Source: Hyphomicrobium sp.
Lineage (GTDB): Bacteria > Pseudomonadota > Alphaproteobacteria > Rhizobiales > Hyphomicrobiaceae
Assembly: GCF_019744875.1 (NCBI RefSeq)
Contig: NZ_JAIETU010000002.1
Location: 248,001 to 312,000, forward strand
Length of the DNA stretch: 64,000 bases
Reading direction: 5' to 3'
This document shows, one piece after another, positions 8,193-17,925 of this stretch; within the stretch, counting starts at the first letter, position 1; each line of letters begins with the position of its first letter. Both the position numbers and the translations under genes were made by a program. The notes under the pieces were generated by a model that worked only from the letters and a program-made list of their open reading frames with translations, made no database searches and was not told where the DNA came from.

Positions 8193-9962
8193 CTAGTGGG
8201 CGGCGCTTTCCGCCTCCGCCCCGCCCTCCGCCGCCTTCGGGATCGTGAAGCCGCCCTCCGCCACCATGCGCGCGAAGAGACCCTTTCCGGCCGCGAGCTC
8301 CGCAAACCTGCCCCGCTCCACGATGCGTCCCTGGTCGAGCACGAGGATTTCGTCGGCATTGGCGACGGTCGAGAGGCGGTGGGCGATGATGAAGGTCGTG
8401 CGGCCGGCGCGCAGGCGATCGAGCGCCCGCTTGATGCGCGCCTCCGTCTCCGCGTCGAGGGCGCTTGTTGCTTCATCGAGCACGAGGATCGGCGCATCTT
8501 TCAGGATGGCGCGCGCGATGGCGATGCGCTGGCGCTCGCCGCCCGACAACGCAACGCCGCGCTCGCCGATGACGAAACCATAGCCGTCCGGCTTGCGGGC
8601 GATGAAGTCATGCGCTTCCGCCATGCGGGCGGCGTGCTCGACCTCGGCCAGCGTTGCACCCGGCCGGCCGATGGCGATGTTGTCGCCGATCGAGCGATTG
8701 AACAGCCCGGCATCCTGGAACACGACGGCGATCTGCTGGCGAACGGATGCGAGGGTCATGTCGGCGATGTCATGGCCGTCGATCAGCACGCGGCCGGCGT
8801 CGGGATTGCGCAGGCGCATCAGCAGCGAGGCGGTGGTGGATTTGCCTGAGCCCGTCGGGCCGACGAGCGCCACGGTCTGCCCGGGCTTTGCGCTCAGCGT
8901 GAGATCGAAGACGCCCTGCTCGCTCTCGGGAAAGCGGAAGCTCACGCCCTCGTAGCGTACGTCTCCCTTGACCGGCGGGAGTGGCGCGGCGCCGGGACGC
9001 TCGGAAATCTCGTCGCGCTCATCGAGCAGCGCAAAGTAGGCCCGCATGATGGGCGCGCGCCGGTGCATCGCCGTGACAAAACCCGAGATCTGGTCGAGCT
9101 TGGCGATCAGGAGGCTGGCGAAGCCGACGAACGAGACGATCTCGCCCACCGTCAGCTCGCCGCGACCGGCAAGCACGGCGCCGGTTGCGAAGACGGCGAC
9201 CATCGTGATGGTCGCGGCGGCGCGCTGCAGCACGGTCAGGATGCCCCACCACGTCAGCACCGGATACTGGGCGGCAAGGAGGTCGCTCATGACGGCGCGC
9301 ATGGCATCGCTCTCGGCGCGCAGCCGCGCGAAGCTCTGCACCACCGTGACGTTGCCGATCACGTCGCCGACGCGGCCGTAGACCGCCGAGTTGTAGCGTT
9401 CGACATTCGCCTGCCCGGTCTTCGTCTTGCGCATGACGAGGGCGTTCATGGCGATGTAGGCGACGGCGAGCACGGCCAGGATGGCTGCCATGCGCGGATC
9501 CATGCTGATGGCGGTTGGCACCAGCATCAGCACGCCGGCGACGGCCGTCACCTGCTCGCGCATGGCGCCGAGCCAGAGCCAGAAGAGCGAATCCGTTCCC
9601 TGCAAGAGCGAGCGGACGACGGCGCCCGAACCGCGGCTGGCGTGATAGCCCTGCGGCAGGGTGATGGCGCGCTCGAAGGCGTCCGCCATGGCTGCCAGAT
9701 GACGCCGGTGCGCAAGGCGGTCGGCGAAGACCGCCACCACGACGCTCGCGAGAATGCCGAACAGGCCGAGCGCGGCCCATAGCCCAATTGTCGGGAAGGC
9801 CGCTTCTCCGCGCGAGAGCGCATCGACTACGCGGCCGAGCAGGATCGGCTCGGCGAGCTGCACGAAGCCGATCGCGACCGATGCCAGCGCGAGTGTGGCG
9901 GCCAGGACCTTTTCCGACGAGAGCTGGGAGAGCGCACGCGTGTAGAGGCGGAAGAGATCCAT
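8193..9962 (-). CDS. ABC exporter with fused permease and ATPase, NdvA/ChvA-like (beta-1,2-glucan type)
   Basis: Half-transporter of 589 residues that should work as a homodimer in the inner membrane. The N-terminal 310 residues form six membrane segments and the C-terminal part is an ATPase with Walker A GPTGSGKST, Q-loop, signature LSGGERQR, Walker B ILVLDEATSALD and the switch histidine in IIAHRLS. The opening MDLFRLYTRALSQL and the AEPILLGRVVDAL segment resemble ChvA/NdvA, exporters of cyclic beta-1,2-glucan in Rhizobiales. No glucan synthase (ndvB) lies nearby, so the substrate is not proven and a lipid or drug exporter of the same subfamily remains possible. Confidence 0.85.
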   Translation of the reverse strand: MDLFRLYTRALSQLSSEKVLAATLALASVAIGFVQLAEPILLGRVVDALSRGEAAFPTIGLWAALGLFGILASVVVAVFADRLAHRRHLAAMADAFERAITLPQGYHASRGSGAVVRSLLQGTDSLFWLWLGAMREQVTAVAGVLMLVPTAISMDPRMAAILAVLAVAYIAMNALVMRKTKTGQANVERYNSAVYGRVGDVIGNVTVVQSFARLRAESDAMRAVMSDLLAAQYPVLTWWGILTVLQRAAATITMVAVFATGAVLAGRGELTVGEIVSFVGFASLLIAKLDQISGFVTAMHRRAPIMRAYFALLDERDEISERPGAAPLPPVKGDVRYEGVSFRFPESEQGVFDLTLSAKPGQTVALVGPTGSGKSTTASLLMRLRNPDAGRVLIDGHDIADMTLASVRQQIAVVFQDAGLFNRSIGDNIAIGRPGATLAEVEHAARMAEAHDFIARKPDGYGFVIGERGVALSGGERQRIAIARAILKDAPILVLDEATSALDAETEARIKRALDRLRAGRTTFIIAHRLSTVANADEILVLDQGRIVERGRFAELAAGKGLFARMVAEGGFTIPKAAEGGAEAESAAH

Positions 9963-10069
9963 GCAGGGCGGCGCTCCAGGCGGTCACTCAATCGACCGGG
10001 CGCCTAGTCTAATCGTCCGCCCAGCGGGGCGACATGCGTTGTTTCGCGCGTCTTGCAGGACCCCGGCGG

Positions 10070-10510
10070 CTAAGCGCCGCCGGCGAGGACTTCGCGCAGG
10101 GCCTCGATTGTGAAGGGCTTGCTCACGAAGGCCGCGTCGGCGAAGGGAAGCGGGAACGCTTCCCGGTCGCCGTATCCGGTGGCGAAGGCGAACGGCACGC
10201 CCAGTGCGGCCAGCCGCTCGGCCACCTCGAAGCCCTTGGTCTGCCCCAGATTGACGTCCAGCAGTCCGAACTCCGGCACCCTGGCGGCGATCATCTCGAG
10301 GGCGGCCTCGACCGAATCCGCGCTGCGGACGCTGGCGACGCCAAGCTCAGCCAGCATCTCCTGCGTATCCAGGGCGATCAGGAAATTGTCCTCGACGATG
10401 AGCACGTCGGAGGGCACGCGCGGGGTAGGTTCGGGCGCGAACTCGGTGGGGCCCATGACTGGCTCGCCTGATTGGAGGTCTATGTGGAAGACGCGTTCGA
10501 TGTGGTCCAC
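10070..10510 (-). CDS. Single-domain response regulator (CheY-like receiver)
   Basis: The 146-residue product has about 30 N-terminal residues and then one receiver domain: acidic pocket in VLIVEDNFLIALD (about 37-49), phospho-acceptor aspartate in LLDVNLG (about 85), and the conserved lysine in FVSKPFT (about 130). There is no output domain, so it would pass phosphate to or compete with a partner protein, as in alphaproteobacterial general-stress or motility circuits. No kinase is adjacent. It is divergent from a Crp/Fnr regulator 234 bases away, which need not mean joint function. Confidence 0.85.
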   Translation of the reverse strand: MDHIERVFHIDLQSGEPVMGPTEFAPEPTPRVPSDVLIVEDNFLIALDTQEMLAELGVASVRSADSVEAALEMIAARVPEFGLLDVNLGQTKGFEVAERLAALGVPFAFATGYGDREAFPLPFADAAFVSKPFTIEALREVLAGGA

Positions 10511-10744
10511 GGGCCAACTCCTGCTGATAGCCAGGACACCTGCGATGGGTCTTGATTTGTCGCTCGACTTTTGGTCGCCTGGGGATGCCTCACGGAAACA
10601 AGTGCAATCGGCGGGAAGGACGTCGTGATGCTCGCAATGGGGTCGCCTGAGCCCACTTCGATGCCGCTACACAATCAGCTCGCGCTCGCGCTGTCTGTTC
10701 ACTTGTGCACACAATGCCATTCACAGGCGTGTTAGGGTGGCGTG

Positions 10745-11491
10745 ATGGTTCTCGAGCGCAGCCCGTCCATGGGCGATACCGAAGTTTGTGAAAGCAACCT
10801 GCTACGCGCTTTGCGGCGCGATGATTTCGCGTTGCTCAGCCCGCATCTCGACGTGACCGAGTGCGAGGCCGGACAGGAGCTTTACAAGCCTGGGGACAAC
10901 GTCGCGACGGTGTATTTCCCGTGCGGGCCGAGCCTCATCTCCTATCTCGTCACCAACGCGGACGGACGCGACGTCGAAACGATCCTGATCGGGCGCGAGG
11001 GGGCCGTCGGGGGCATCGTCAGCTCCGGCAATCTGCCCGCCTACTGCCGCGTCGTCGTCAAGTTCGGCGGGCGGTTCGGGTTCCTGCCGGTGAGCCAGCT
11101 CGAGGCAGCAAAGGCGCGTTCTCCGAGCCTGCGCTCCCTGTTTGCGCGCTATGCCGATTGCCTGCTGGCGCAGATTTTCCAATCGACGGCCTGCAACGCC
11201 ATCCACTCCATCGAGCAGCGCACGGCCAAGTGGATCCTGTCGGCCATGGAGCGCATGGACACCCAGGTCGTGCCGCTCACGCACGAAGAGCTTGCGTCGA
11301 TGCTCGGCGTGGGGCGCAGCTATACCAGCCGCGTGATCCAGACCTTCAAGGCGGACGGCATTCTGGAAACCCGTCGCGGCTCGCTCGTCGTCAGTGACAA
11401 GGACCTGCTCGTCAAGCGCTCGTGCGCCTGCAACGACAGCGTGAAATCGCACTTCGCAGAGGTGCTGCGCGGCGTTTATCCGGACGACTAG
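10745..11491 (+). CDS. Crp/Fnr family transcriptional regulator
   Basis: The 248-residue protein has an N-terminal cyclic-nucleotide-binding-like beta-roll (about 20-140) and a C-terminal winged helix with THEELASMLGVGRSYTSRVI at about 178-197 as the recognition helix. It lacks an FNR-type N-terminal cysteine cluster and the beta-roll carries CGPSLISYL instead of a cAMP phosphate-binding motif, so the effector is unknown. A CAC cysteine pair lies near the C-terminus (KRSCACNDS). This type is frequent and multi-copy in Hyphomicrobiales. Start: ATG 10745, with a GTG immediately before it; the site AGGGTGG lies upstream. Confidence 0.88.
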   Translation: MVLERSPSMGDTEVCESNLLRALRRDDFALLSPHLDVTECEAGQELYKPGDNVATVYFPCGPSLISYLVTNADGRDVETILIGREGAVGGIVSSGNLPAYCRVVVKFGGRFGFLPVSQLEAAKARSPSLRSLFARYADCLLAQIFQSTACNAIHSIEQRTAKWILSAMERMDTQVVPLTHEELASMLGVGRSYTSRVIQTFKADGILETRRGSLVVSDKDLLVKRSCACNDSVKSHFAEVLRGVYPDD

Positions 11492-11573
11492 GCACCCGGC
11501 GGCAGGAGGGATATACCGGTTCCCGGATCGGGCACGGCGGCGCGGTTCAATCGATCGAAAACCGAAGGTGGTG

Positions 11574-12383
11574 ATGATGCGATCCGTGTTCGCCGTTTTG
11601 TCTGCTGTTGGCCTCTCTTTTACAGTCCCCGCTCAGCCCGCGCTGGCGCAAGATCTCTGGCAGTATATCGATCTCAACTCGGACGCCTTCACCAAGGCCG
11701 ATGTCTCGCGCGCGGACGTGGAGGCCGCCATCACGGCCGCGGGGACGGGAGGCCGCGTGGACTTCAGCGGCAAGCAGCTCAACCGGCTCGATCTCTCCGG
11801 GCTGGATCTGCATGGCGCCAACCTGCAGGCGGCGCGCCTCAACGGCACGAACCTCACGGGCGCGAACCTCGCAGGCGCGATGCTCGATCAGGCCTGGGGC
11901 GTGGATGCCAATCTCACGAGCGCCAATCTCGAAGGCGCGAGCCTCGTCTCCTCGCAATTCCTGCGCGCCAAGCTCGACGGGGCCAACCTCGCGAAGGCGC
12001 GCGTGGCGTGCGATCTTTCGCAGGCGAGCCTCGTCGGCGCGCACCTCGACGGCATTAACATGACCGACGGCAAGCCTGCCCGCGACAGCCGCCGCCACCC
12101 CTTCATTCTGCGTTCGGCCAAGCTCGACGGCGCGTCCGTGACGAACGCGGGGCTGATCGGCGCCGTGCTCGAATTCGCCTCTCTCAAGGACACGAACCTC
12201 TCCGGCAGTGTGCTTGCGGGTGCGGCGCTCTCGGGCGCGGATTTTCACGGCGCGAACGTCGCGAAGACGGATTTCAACGGAGCGGATCTGAGCTCTGCCC
12301 ACATCGAAGTGCTGGTAGGCCGCGATCAGGCCGTCAACTTCGACAAGGCGCGCAATCTCGACCGGGCCTATTCGGCGCCTTGA
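11574..12383 (+). CDS. Exported pentapeptide-repeat protein
   Basis: After a signal peptide ending near PALA-QD, the 269-residue protein contains long runs of A(N/D)LxG-type pentapeptides, for example LDLSGLDLHGANLQAARL and ANLTSANLEGASL, which fold as a right-handed square beta-helix. Export to the periplasm is unlike the cytosolic Qnr/MfpA gyrase-protecting type. No enzymatic motif is visible. Start was placed at ATG 11574, nine bases after GAAGG; GTG codons precede it in frame. Its last 16 bases overlap the 3' end of the convergent membrane protein gene. Confidence 0.85.
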   Translation: MMRSVFAVLSAVGLSFTVPAQPALAQDLWQYIDLNSDAFTKADVSRADVEAAITAAGTGGRVDFSGKQLNRLDLSGLDLHGANLQAARLNGTNLTGANLAGAMLDQAWGVDANLTSANLEGASLVSSQFLRAKLDGANLAKARVACDLSQASLVGAHLDGINMTDGKPARDSRRHPFILRSAKLDGASVTNAGLIGAVLEFASLKDTNLSGSVLAGAALSGADFHGANVAKTDFNGADLSSAHIEVLVGRDQAVNFDKARNLDRAYSAP

Positions 12384-12772
12384 CGGGGTGGTTCGAAATT
12401 CTTGTCGAGCAGATCGATGCCGGCGAGCAGCAGCACCTCGTAGAGCCCCCACAGGCCGACGAAGACCGCGAGCGTGATCGTCCAGATCCGCAGGAAGGCT
12501 CGCGTCGGCAGCGGCCGGTCTCCGTGCATCGTCACCGCGAACGCCACTGATGCCGCGAATACGATAACTAGGAGCGACCAGGGCCGCTCGAGAGTGGCAG
12601 CCGCCGCGAACGCCGCGAGGTAGGCGGCGAAGTAGGCCACGAACTGCCGCAGCATGGGCGCGCGCTCGCTCGGGTCGTCGCCGTTGAGCCGCGCCTTGAG
12701 CGCCAACATCACCACAGTCGCTAACGCTCCGCCGGCCGAAATCGTGAGCGCGACCCAGGTTTCGTTCTGCAT
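12368..12772 (-). CDS. Small four-helix membrane protein, function unknown
   Basis: The 134-residue protein has four hydrophobic segments (about 8-27, 42-62, 67-85 and 95-120) separated by short charged loops such as RLNGDDPSERAPM. I recognise no family. It follows the TPR protein gene on the minus strand with a 57-base gap and overlaps the convergent pentapeptide gene by 16 bases. Codon use and composition match the neighbours, and the ATG at 12772 is the only sensible start. Confidence 0.7.
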   Translation of the reverse strand: MQNETWVALTISAGGALATVVMLALKARLNGDDPSERAPMLRQFVAYFAAYLAAFAAAATLERPWSLLVIVFAASVAFAVTMHGDRPLPTRAFLRIWTITLAVFVGLWGLYEVLLLAGIDLLDKNFEPPRQGAE

Positions 12773-12829
12773 GGTGTCGCTCTGGACGTTTCGAACTCGG
12801 GGAGACAGACGGAATGAGATGCGACTTGG

Positions 12830-14281
12830 CTAGAGAACAGCGCCGGACTGTCCCGCGGGATCGCCGGCATTGCGCAGCCAGCCTTGCATCTTTTCGATCA
12901 TCGGCTTTGCGCCGATCTGCCGGGACAGATCGAGGGCTCTCCGCCAATAGTCGCACGCCTCGGCGAGATTGCCGCGCCTTTCGCTGAGGATGCCGAGGTT
13001 GCCGTAGGCGTTGGCCATGCCTACCTTGTCCCCCAGCTCCACGTTGATCGCGAGCCCCTTCCGGTACATCGCTTCGGCCTGCTCGAGATCGTCTCTAATG
13101 TCGAACACGATGCCCAAGTTTCCGTAGTGATTGGCGATGCCTTGCTTGTGGCCCAGCTTGGTGTCGATCTCCAGCGCCTTGCGGAACATGGCCTCGGCCG
13201 CATCGATCTCGTCGCGCGTCAGGTGGACGTTGCCGAGATTGCCGGTAGAGGTGGCGATGTCCGTCGCGCTGCCAAGCTCCTCATAGAGCGCCAATGCCTT
13301 ACGATACATCGCCTCCGCCTTGTCGGGCTGCTCACATCTCAAAAAGACGTTGCCGATGTTGGCGTAGGCGTTGGCCATACCGTCCTTGCGGCCGAGCGCC
13401 TCGTCGATTGCGAGCGCCTGCCGAAAAGCCGACAGCGCCTTTTCGAAATCGCCACGCGCCGCATGGACGCTGCCGAGGTTTCCCAACTGATTGGCCATGC
13501 CAACCTTGTTTCCCAGCTTCTCGTAGATCCGGAGGGCCTCTGTGAGCGAGCGCTCCGCTGCGCTGATCTCGGAACGAGCTATTTGTGAAATGCCGATGTT
13601 GCCGATGGCCATGGCAGCGATGGGCAGGTTTCCGCTTTTGTCGGCAAGACCACGAACACGCTCGAAGGACGCGATGGCCTCGCCTGACTTGCCGACGCGC
13701 TGCTGGAGATGACCGAGCGCGTTCCAGGCCTCCACATCGTCCGGGTCGAGTTCGGTCGCCTTCGCATAGGCTGCGAGGGCCGCTTTCGTGTCACGCAAAA
13801 ATGCGAGGGCACCTTTCTGCCGCCACAGCGCGGCCTCCTCCTTCGACTGCCGTTTGCGCGCGGCGGCGTGCTCGGCCAGGAGTGCATCGATGGCCGCTTC
13901 GACCGCGGCCGCCGTTTTGTCTTTCAGCGCGCGGCGATTGCCTGCCTTGAGGGCGGTGTCCAGGGCTGCATCCAAGTCGCGGGCCAGGCCGGTGTCTGGC
14001 GCTGAAACCGGGTTGCCGCTGTGGGACGGCTGCGATGCCTCCCGGGCCTCCCGGAGGGCCTGCAGCTCCTGGCGAAGCGTTTCGATGTCCTGCTTCGTTG
14101 CGCTGCCGCCGCCGCGGATGAGCGCTCCAAGGCCCCAAATGCCGGCAATCGCCGACGTGATGAGACCGATCCAGTCGATGATGTTCTTTGCGCGCTCGTC
14201 GGGCCGCCATCCGGTGAGGTGCTCGATCGCGGCCGCGATCCAGTTGCCGAAGTACTCGGCAATGCCAAAGACAAAATCCAT
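12830..14281 (-). CDS. Membrane-anchored tetratricopeptide-repeat protein
   Basis: The 483-residue protein opens with MDFVFGIAEYFGNW, a hydrophobic helix near residues 38-58, a short coiled-coil-like helix (TLRQELQALREAREA), a charged linker and then at least seven TPR units from about residue 165 to the end. The central units follow a regular 40-residue period, each with Y/GNLGxVxxxRGDxExA, as in kinesin light chain or bacterial scaffolding TPRs (TPR_10/TPR_12 class). This is a protein-interaction scaffold; partner unknown. The ATG at 14281 was preferred over an upstream ATG because residues from there read as a membrane protein. Confidence 0.85.
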   Translation of the reverse strand: MDFVFGIAEYFGNWIAAAIEHLTGWRPDERAKNIIDWIGLITSAIAGIWGLGALIRGGGSATKQDIETLRQELQALREAREASQPSHSGNPVSAPDTGLARDLDAALDTALKAGNRRALKDKTAAAVEAAIDALLAEHAAARKRQSKEEAALWRQKGALAFLRDTKAALAAYAKATELDPDDVEAWNALGHLQQRVGKSGEAIASFERVRGLADKSGNLPIAAMAIGNIGISQIARSEISAAERSLTEALRIYEKLGNKVGMANQLGNLGSVHAARGDFEKALSAFRQALAIDEALGRKDGMANAYANIGNVFLRCEQPDKAEAMYRKALALYEELGSATDIATSTGNLGNVHLTRDEIDAAEAMFRKALEIDTKLGHKQGIANHYGNLGIVFDIRDDLEQAEAMYRKGLAINVELGDKVGMANAYGNLGILSERRGNLAEACDYWRRALDLSRQIGAKPMIEKMQGWLRNAGDPAGQSGAVL

Positions 14282-14557
14282 GGTGACGCCCCTCACGCCG
14301 CACAACGCTTGCGCCACATCGTACCGGAGGGCGGAGATGTGGCAACAGCAAGTTGTCGGATGATTGAGGCCGTTGGCAGGTTGATGCGCTGAAGCACGTC
14401 GCGCTTGTTTGTCGGAGCTCCCTAGGGAGTGGACGATATGGATCGGCCAGAGCGCTGCTCAAAAACAATCAATCGCAGCGCGGTGCGGTTGTCGCAATGT
14501 CATACGCGAGGCTGCACAGCGGGGCTCTTCCCCGCATGTGCGGCCCACTCGCGTGTG
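14282..14557. other. Intergenic stretch with no recognisable gene
   Basis: This is the left part of a 473-base gap between the TPR protein and the PsiF-like protein. I see no open frame with a credible start and no tRNA or terminator. The right part of the gap is occupied by the MITE-like element at 14558-14758. Confidence 0.5.
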
Positions 14558-14758
14558 CTAGAGCATTTTCCGATCACACGGCTTCGCGCTAGTCCGCTCG
14601 ATGAGCACAGCTTGAGACGTGACTGGGCCCTGACCTTCGTCAGGGTGACGGGTTTATTGGTCGCTACGGACCGCTCATTCCACACGTCATCCTGGCGGAG
14701 GCCAGGATCCAGCCACCTAGATCCTCTTGCCTACTCCGTCAGATCGGAAATGCACTAG
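14558..14758. mobile_element. MITE-like element, about 200 bp, with terminal inverted repeats
   Basis: The left end CTAGAGCATTTTCCGATC (14558-14575) and the right end GATCGGAAATGCACTAG (14742-14758) are inverted repeats with one mismatch and one base indel. The interior is non-coding and holds two REP-type palindromes (14628-14645 and 14689-14708). The right end contains the stop codon of the PsiF-like gene. A CTAG tetranucleotide occupies both outer ends. It has no transposase and would need one in trans. Confidence 0.6.
14628..14708. repeat. REP-type palindrome pair
   Basis: CCCTGAC-CTTC-GTCAGGG at 14628-14645 and ATCCTGGC-GGAG-GCCAGGAT at 14689-14708 are two different palindromes about 60 bases apart. 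The same two types recur at 34457-34543 in reversed order of orientation, and the first type again at 34820-34837. Such paired palindromes are common extragenic repeats in Hyphomicrobiales genomes. Confidence 0.65.
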
Positions 14759-14988
14759 ACGCCCTTCATGCACTTCGTCACGAAACTCATCTCGGCGGCG
14801 CCGTGCAGGCTCTTGGCCTTGGCGTCGGTCTCGCACTTGGACTTCGCATCCGACGAGCACTTCTTGATGAAGCTCGTCTCGGCCGCGCCGTGCAGGCTTT
14901 TCGCGGTCGCCTGCGATTTGCACGTGTCGGCGAATGCCGGCCCGGCGAAAGCGATCATGATGGCGAGCGGGATTGCAAGTCTGGTCAT
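14755..14988 (-). CDS. PsiF-like small exported protein with two internal repeats
   Basis: The 77-residue product has a signal peptide cut near AFA-DT and a mature part of about 56 residues built from two copies of a motif: AKSLHGAAETSFIKKC and AKSLHGAAEMSFVTKC. This matches the repeat of PsiF-type proteins (phosphate-starvation-inducible in enterobacteria, function unknown). Five cysteines in the mature part should form disulfides in the periplasm. AAGGAGG lies eight bases before the ATG, a very strong ribosome-binding site. The last codon and stop fall inside the terminal repeat of the neighbouring MITE-like element. Confidence 0.8.
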   Translation of the reverse strand: MTRLAIPLAIMIAFAGPAFADTCKSQATAKSLHGAAETSFIKKCSSDAKSKCETDAKAKSLHGAAEMSFVTKCMKGV

Positions 14989-15148
14989 CGTAGCCTCCTT
15001 GGCCTTGGTGTTATGAGGCCAGTTCTAATCCCGGAGACCGATGAAGTGCGCTTACTTCGCGCTTACAAATGCGTAAAGCTTGGGTAACGCCGCGCGCGGC
15101 GGGCGCTGCCCACCGCGTGCGTTGCTTCGTTTCGTGCGTTCGGCTTCC

Positions 15149-16810
15149 TTACCGCTCGAAGCGCTTGAACTTGATGCGGTGAGGCTCGACGGAGGCGTCG
15201 CCCAGGCGGCGCTTCTTGTCTTCCTCGTAGGCTTCGAAGTTGCCCTCGAACCATTCGACATGGCTGTCGCCTTCGAAGGCCAGGATGTGGGTCGCGAGGC
15301 GGTCGAGGAAGAAGCGGTCATGTGAGATGACCACGGCGCAGCCGGGGAAATCTTCGAGTGCCGCTTCGAGCGCGCCGAGCGTTTCGGTGTCGAGGTCGTT
15401 GGTCGGCTCGTCGAGCAGCAGCAGGTTGCCGCCCTCCTTCAGCATCTTGGCGAGATGCACGCGGTTGCGCTCGCCGCCCGAGAGCAGCCCGACCTTCTTC
15501 TGCTGATCCGGTCCCTTGAAGTTGAACCAGCCGCAATAGGCGCGCGACGACATCTCGCGCTTGTCGCCGAACTTCATGATGTCGAGGCCGCCCGAGATTT
15601 CCTCCCACACGGTCTTCTTATCGTCGAGGTGATCGCGGCTCTGGTCGACGTAGGCAAGCTTGACGGTGGGGCCGAGCTTGATGGCGCCGCCGTCCGGCTG
15701 CTCCTTGCCGGTCAGCATCTTGAAGAGCGTCGTCTTGCCGGCGCCGTTCGGGCCGATGACGCCGACGATGCCGCCGGGCGGCAGTTTGAAGGTCAGGTTG
15801 TCGATCAGCAGGCGATCGCCGAACGCCTTCGACAGGCCGTCGACCTCGACCACCATGTCGCCGAGCCGTGGGCCGGGCGCGATCGAGAACGAGGCCTTGC
15901 CCACGTCCTCGCGGCCGGCCTGCTCGACCAGCTTGTCGTAGGCGGAAATACGCGCCTTGGATTTCGCCTGCCGCGCCTTGGGCGAGGAGCGGATCCATTC
16001 CAACTCGCGGGCCATCTGCTTCTGGCGGCCTTCCTCGGCGGCCTTTTCGCTCTCGGCGCGCTTGGCCTTCTGCTCGAGCCAGCTCGAGTAGTTGCCCTTC
16101 CACGGCACGCCCTGGCCGCGATCAAGCTCCAGCGTCCAGTCGGTGAGGTTGTCGAGGAAGTAGCGGTCGTGCGTCACGAGGATGACGCAGCCCGTGTACT
16201 CTTTCAGGAAGTGCTCGAGCCAGGCGACGCTCTCGGCGTCGAGATGGTTGGTCGGTTCGTCGAGCAGCAGGATGTCCGGCTTCGAGAGCAGGAGCCGCGT
16301 GAGCGCAACGCGGCGCTTTTCGCCGCCGGAGAGCTTCGTGACGTCGGCATCGCCCGGAGGGCAGCGCAGCGCGTCGAGCGCCTGCTCGACCTGCGTGTCG
16401 AGATCCCACAGGTTCAGCGCGTCGATCTGGTCCTGGAGCGCCGTCATCTCGTCGGCGGTCTCTTCGGAGTAGTTGGCCGCGATCTCGTTATAGCGGTCGA
16501 GGATCGCCTTCTTCTCCGCCACGCCTTCCATGGCGTTGCCGAGTACGTCCTTGGCGGGATCGAGTTCGGGTTCCTGCGCCAGGTAGCCGACCTTGATGCC
16601 GTCGGCGGGCTTTGCCTCACCCAGGAAGTCGTCGACGGTGCCGGCCATGATCTTGAGCAGGGTCGATTTTCCCGCGCCGTTGAGCCCCACGACGCCGATC
16701 TTGGCGCCGGGCAGGAACGAGAGCGAGATGTCCTTCAGGACCTGCTTGCCCCCCGGGTATGCCTTGGAGAGCTTGTGCATGTGGTAGACGTACTGGTGGG
16801 CCGCAGCCAT
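15149..16810 (-). CDS. ettA: Energy-dependent translational throttle protein (ABC-F)
   Basis: Cytosolic ABC-F ATPase that binds the ribosomal E site and gates entry into elongation according to ATP/ADP ratio. The 553 residues contain two ATPase domains: Walker [10 protein letters not shown] with signature LSGGEKRR and Walker [13 protein letters not shown] in the first, and [17 protein letters not shown] and [12 protein letters not shown] in the second. The arm and the charged linker ([31 protein letters not shown]) between them match EttA rather than Uup or YheS, and the length is close to the 555 of E. coli EttA. The ATG at 16810 is the family start ([16 protein letters not shown]). Confidence 0.95.
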   Translation of the reverse strand: MAAAHQYVYHMHKLSKAYPGGKQVLKDISLSFLPGAKIGVVGLNGAGKSTLLKIMAGTVDDFLGEAKPADGIKVGYLAQEPELDPAKDVLGNAMEGVAEKKAILDRYNEIAANYSEETADEMTALQDQIDALNLWDLDTQVEQALDALRCPPGDADVTKLSGGEKRRVALTRLLLSKPDILLLDEPTNHLDAESVAWLEHFLKEYTGCVILVTHDRYFLDNLTDWTLELDRGQGVPWKGNYSSWLEQKAKRAESEKAAEEGRQKQMARELEWIRSSPKARQAKSKARISAYDKLVEQAGREDVGKASFSIAPGPRLGDMVVEVDGLSKAFGDRLLIDNLTFKLPPGGIVGVIGPNGAGKTTLFKMLTGKEQPDGGAIKLGPTVKLAYVDQSRDHLDDKKTVWEEISGGLDIMKFGDKREMSSRAYCGWFNFKGPDQQKKVGLLSGGERNRVHLAKMLKEGGNLLLLDEPTNDLDTETLGALEAALEDFPGCAVVISHDRFFLDRLATHILAFEGDSHVEWFEGNFEAYEEDKKRRLGDASVEPHRIKFKRFER

Positions 16811-17016
16811 TAGGGCGCCTCTTCGAATTCGAGGTTTCAGGAGTTGCAGGGGTTTTAGCGGATCGCCTGGGCAATCTCAATGTCTGGGAAAGGCCTGCTC
16901 TGGGAAAGGATTGGCTCCGGTCAGGATCTGCGGGCCGGTCTGAAATGCCGCGCCCATTGCGGTTCGCCGGCCTCCACGCCAACTTCCCAGGAAACGCTCC
17001 ATCCAGAGGCTCGACC

Positions 17017-17718
17017 ATGCACCCCAACGGCAGTTCATCGAACAAGGCGTCCTGCGCCATCACGGGGCGCGACCTGCCGCGCAAGCAGCTCGTGAACCTG
17101 GAGACCATCCGCCCGACGCTCGCCGATCTGATCCACCGCGATCATCCGGGCTTGGCGCACGACGCCCTCGTCTCCCGGTCTGAAATTGCCCGGTACCGGA
17201 CGCGCTATGTCGAGGAGCTGCTGTCGGCGGAGACGGGCGACATCAGCGAGATCGAGCGGCGGGTGGCCGAGAGCCTCGCCACCAACGAGACGCTGGCCGA
17301 GAACGTGGAGGAGGAGTTCGAAGAAAAGCGCAGCTTCGGCGAAGTCGTCTCCGACCATCTCGCCTCGTTCGGCGGAAGCTGGATGTTCATCCTGAGCTTC
17401 CTCGTGCTGCTCGGCGTGTGGATCGCCTTCAATCTCGCGCGCGGGATCAACTCGTTCGATCCCTACCCGTTCATCCTGCTCAACCTGATCCTGTCGTGCA
17501 TCGCCGCGCTGCAGGCGCCCGTCATCATGATGAGCCAGAAGCGGCAGGAGGCGAAAGACCGGCTGCGGTCGCTCAACGACTATCAGGTGAACCTCAAGGC
17601 GGAGCTTGAGATCCGCCACCTGCACGAAAAACTCGATCACCTGATCAGCAAGCAGTGGCAGCGGCTGGCCGAGATCCAGCAGTTGCAGCTCGAGATCATG
17701 CAGGACAGGCGGCGTTAA
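17017..17718 (+). CDS. DUF1003 domain membrane protein
   Basis: The 233-residue protein has a soluble N-terminal part of about 115 residues (with DLPRKQLVNLETIRPTL near residue 18), two hydrophobic segments at about 121-140 and 148-167, and a C-terminal coiled coil (HLHEKLDHLISKQWQRLAEIQQLQLEIM). FGGSWMFI followed by NxxxxFDPYPFILLNLxLS is the hallmark of DUF1003, a widespread inner-membrane family of unknown function. The ATG at 17017 is the family start; the frame is open upstream antisense to ettA. It is divergent from ettA. Confidence 0.88.
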   Translation: MHPNGSSSNKASCAITGRDLPRKQLVNLETIRPTLADLIHRDHPGLAHDALVSRSEIARYRTRYVEELLSAETGDISEIERRVAESLATNETLAENVEEEFEEKRSFGEVVSDHLASFGGSWMFILSFLVLLGVWIAFNLARGINSFDPYPFILLNLILSCIAALQAPVIMMSQKRQEAKDRLRSLNDYQVNLKAELEIRHLHEKLDHLISKQWQRLAEIQQLQLEIMQDRRR

Positions 17719-17925
17719 GAGAGTGGCGACGGTATCAGGAAGGTCGGTGAGATTTCCCCTTCGGCACCCGATTTTGGTCAGTACGCAAAGTTTGAGCAGA
17801 GAACGCTCTGCGCCGACGCCGATCACGCGACTTGCGGTTGCCGTCACAAAAAAGTGGCTTCTGCGCACAGGCTCCTGAGACTACAGAACTGACTGCAAGC
17901 CCGTTCCAGGAAGGATTCTCAGAAG

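Noticed and set aside
10480-10674. 64-codon minus-strand frame upstream of the receiver gene
   Set aside because: No ribosome-binding site and no protein-like composition; it overlaps the start of the receiver gene and its promoter region.
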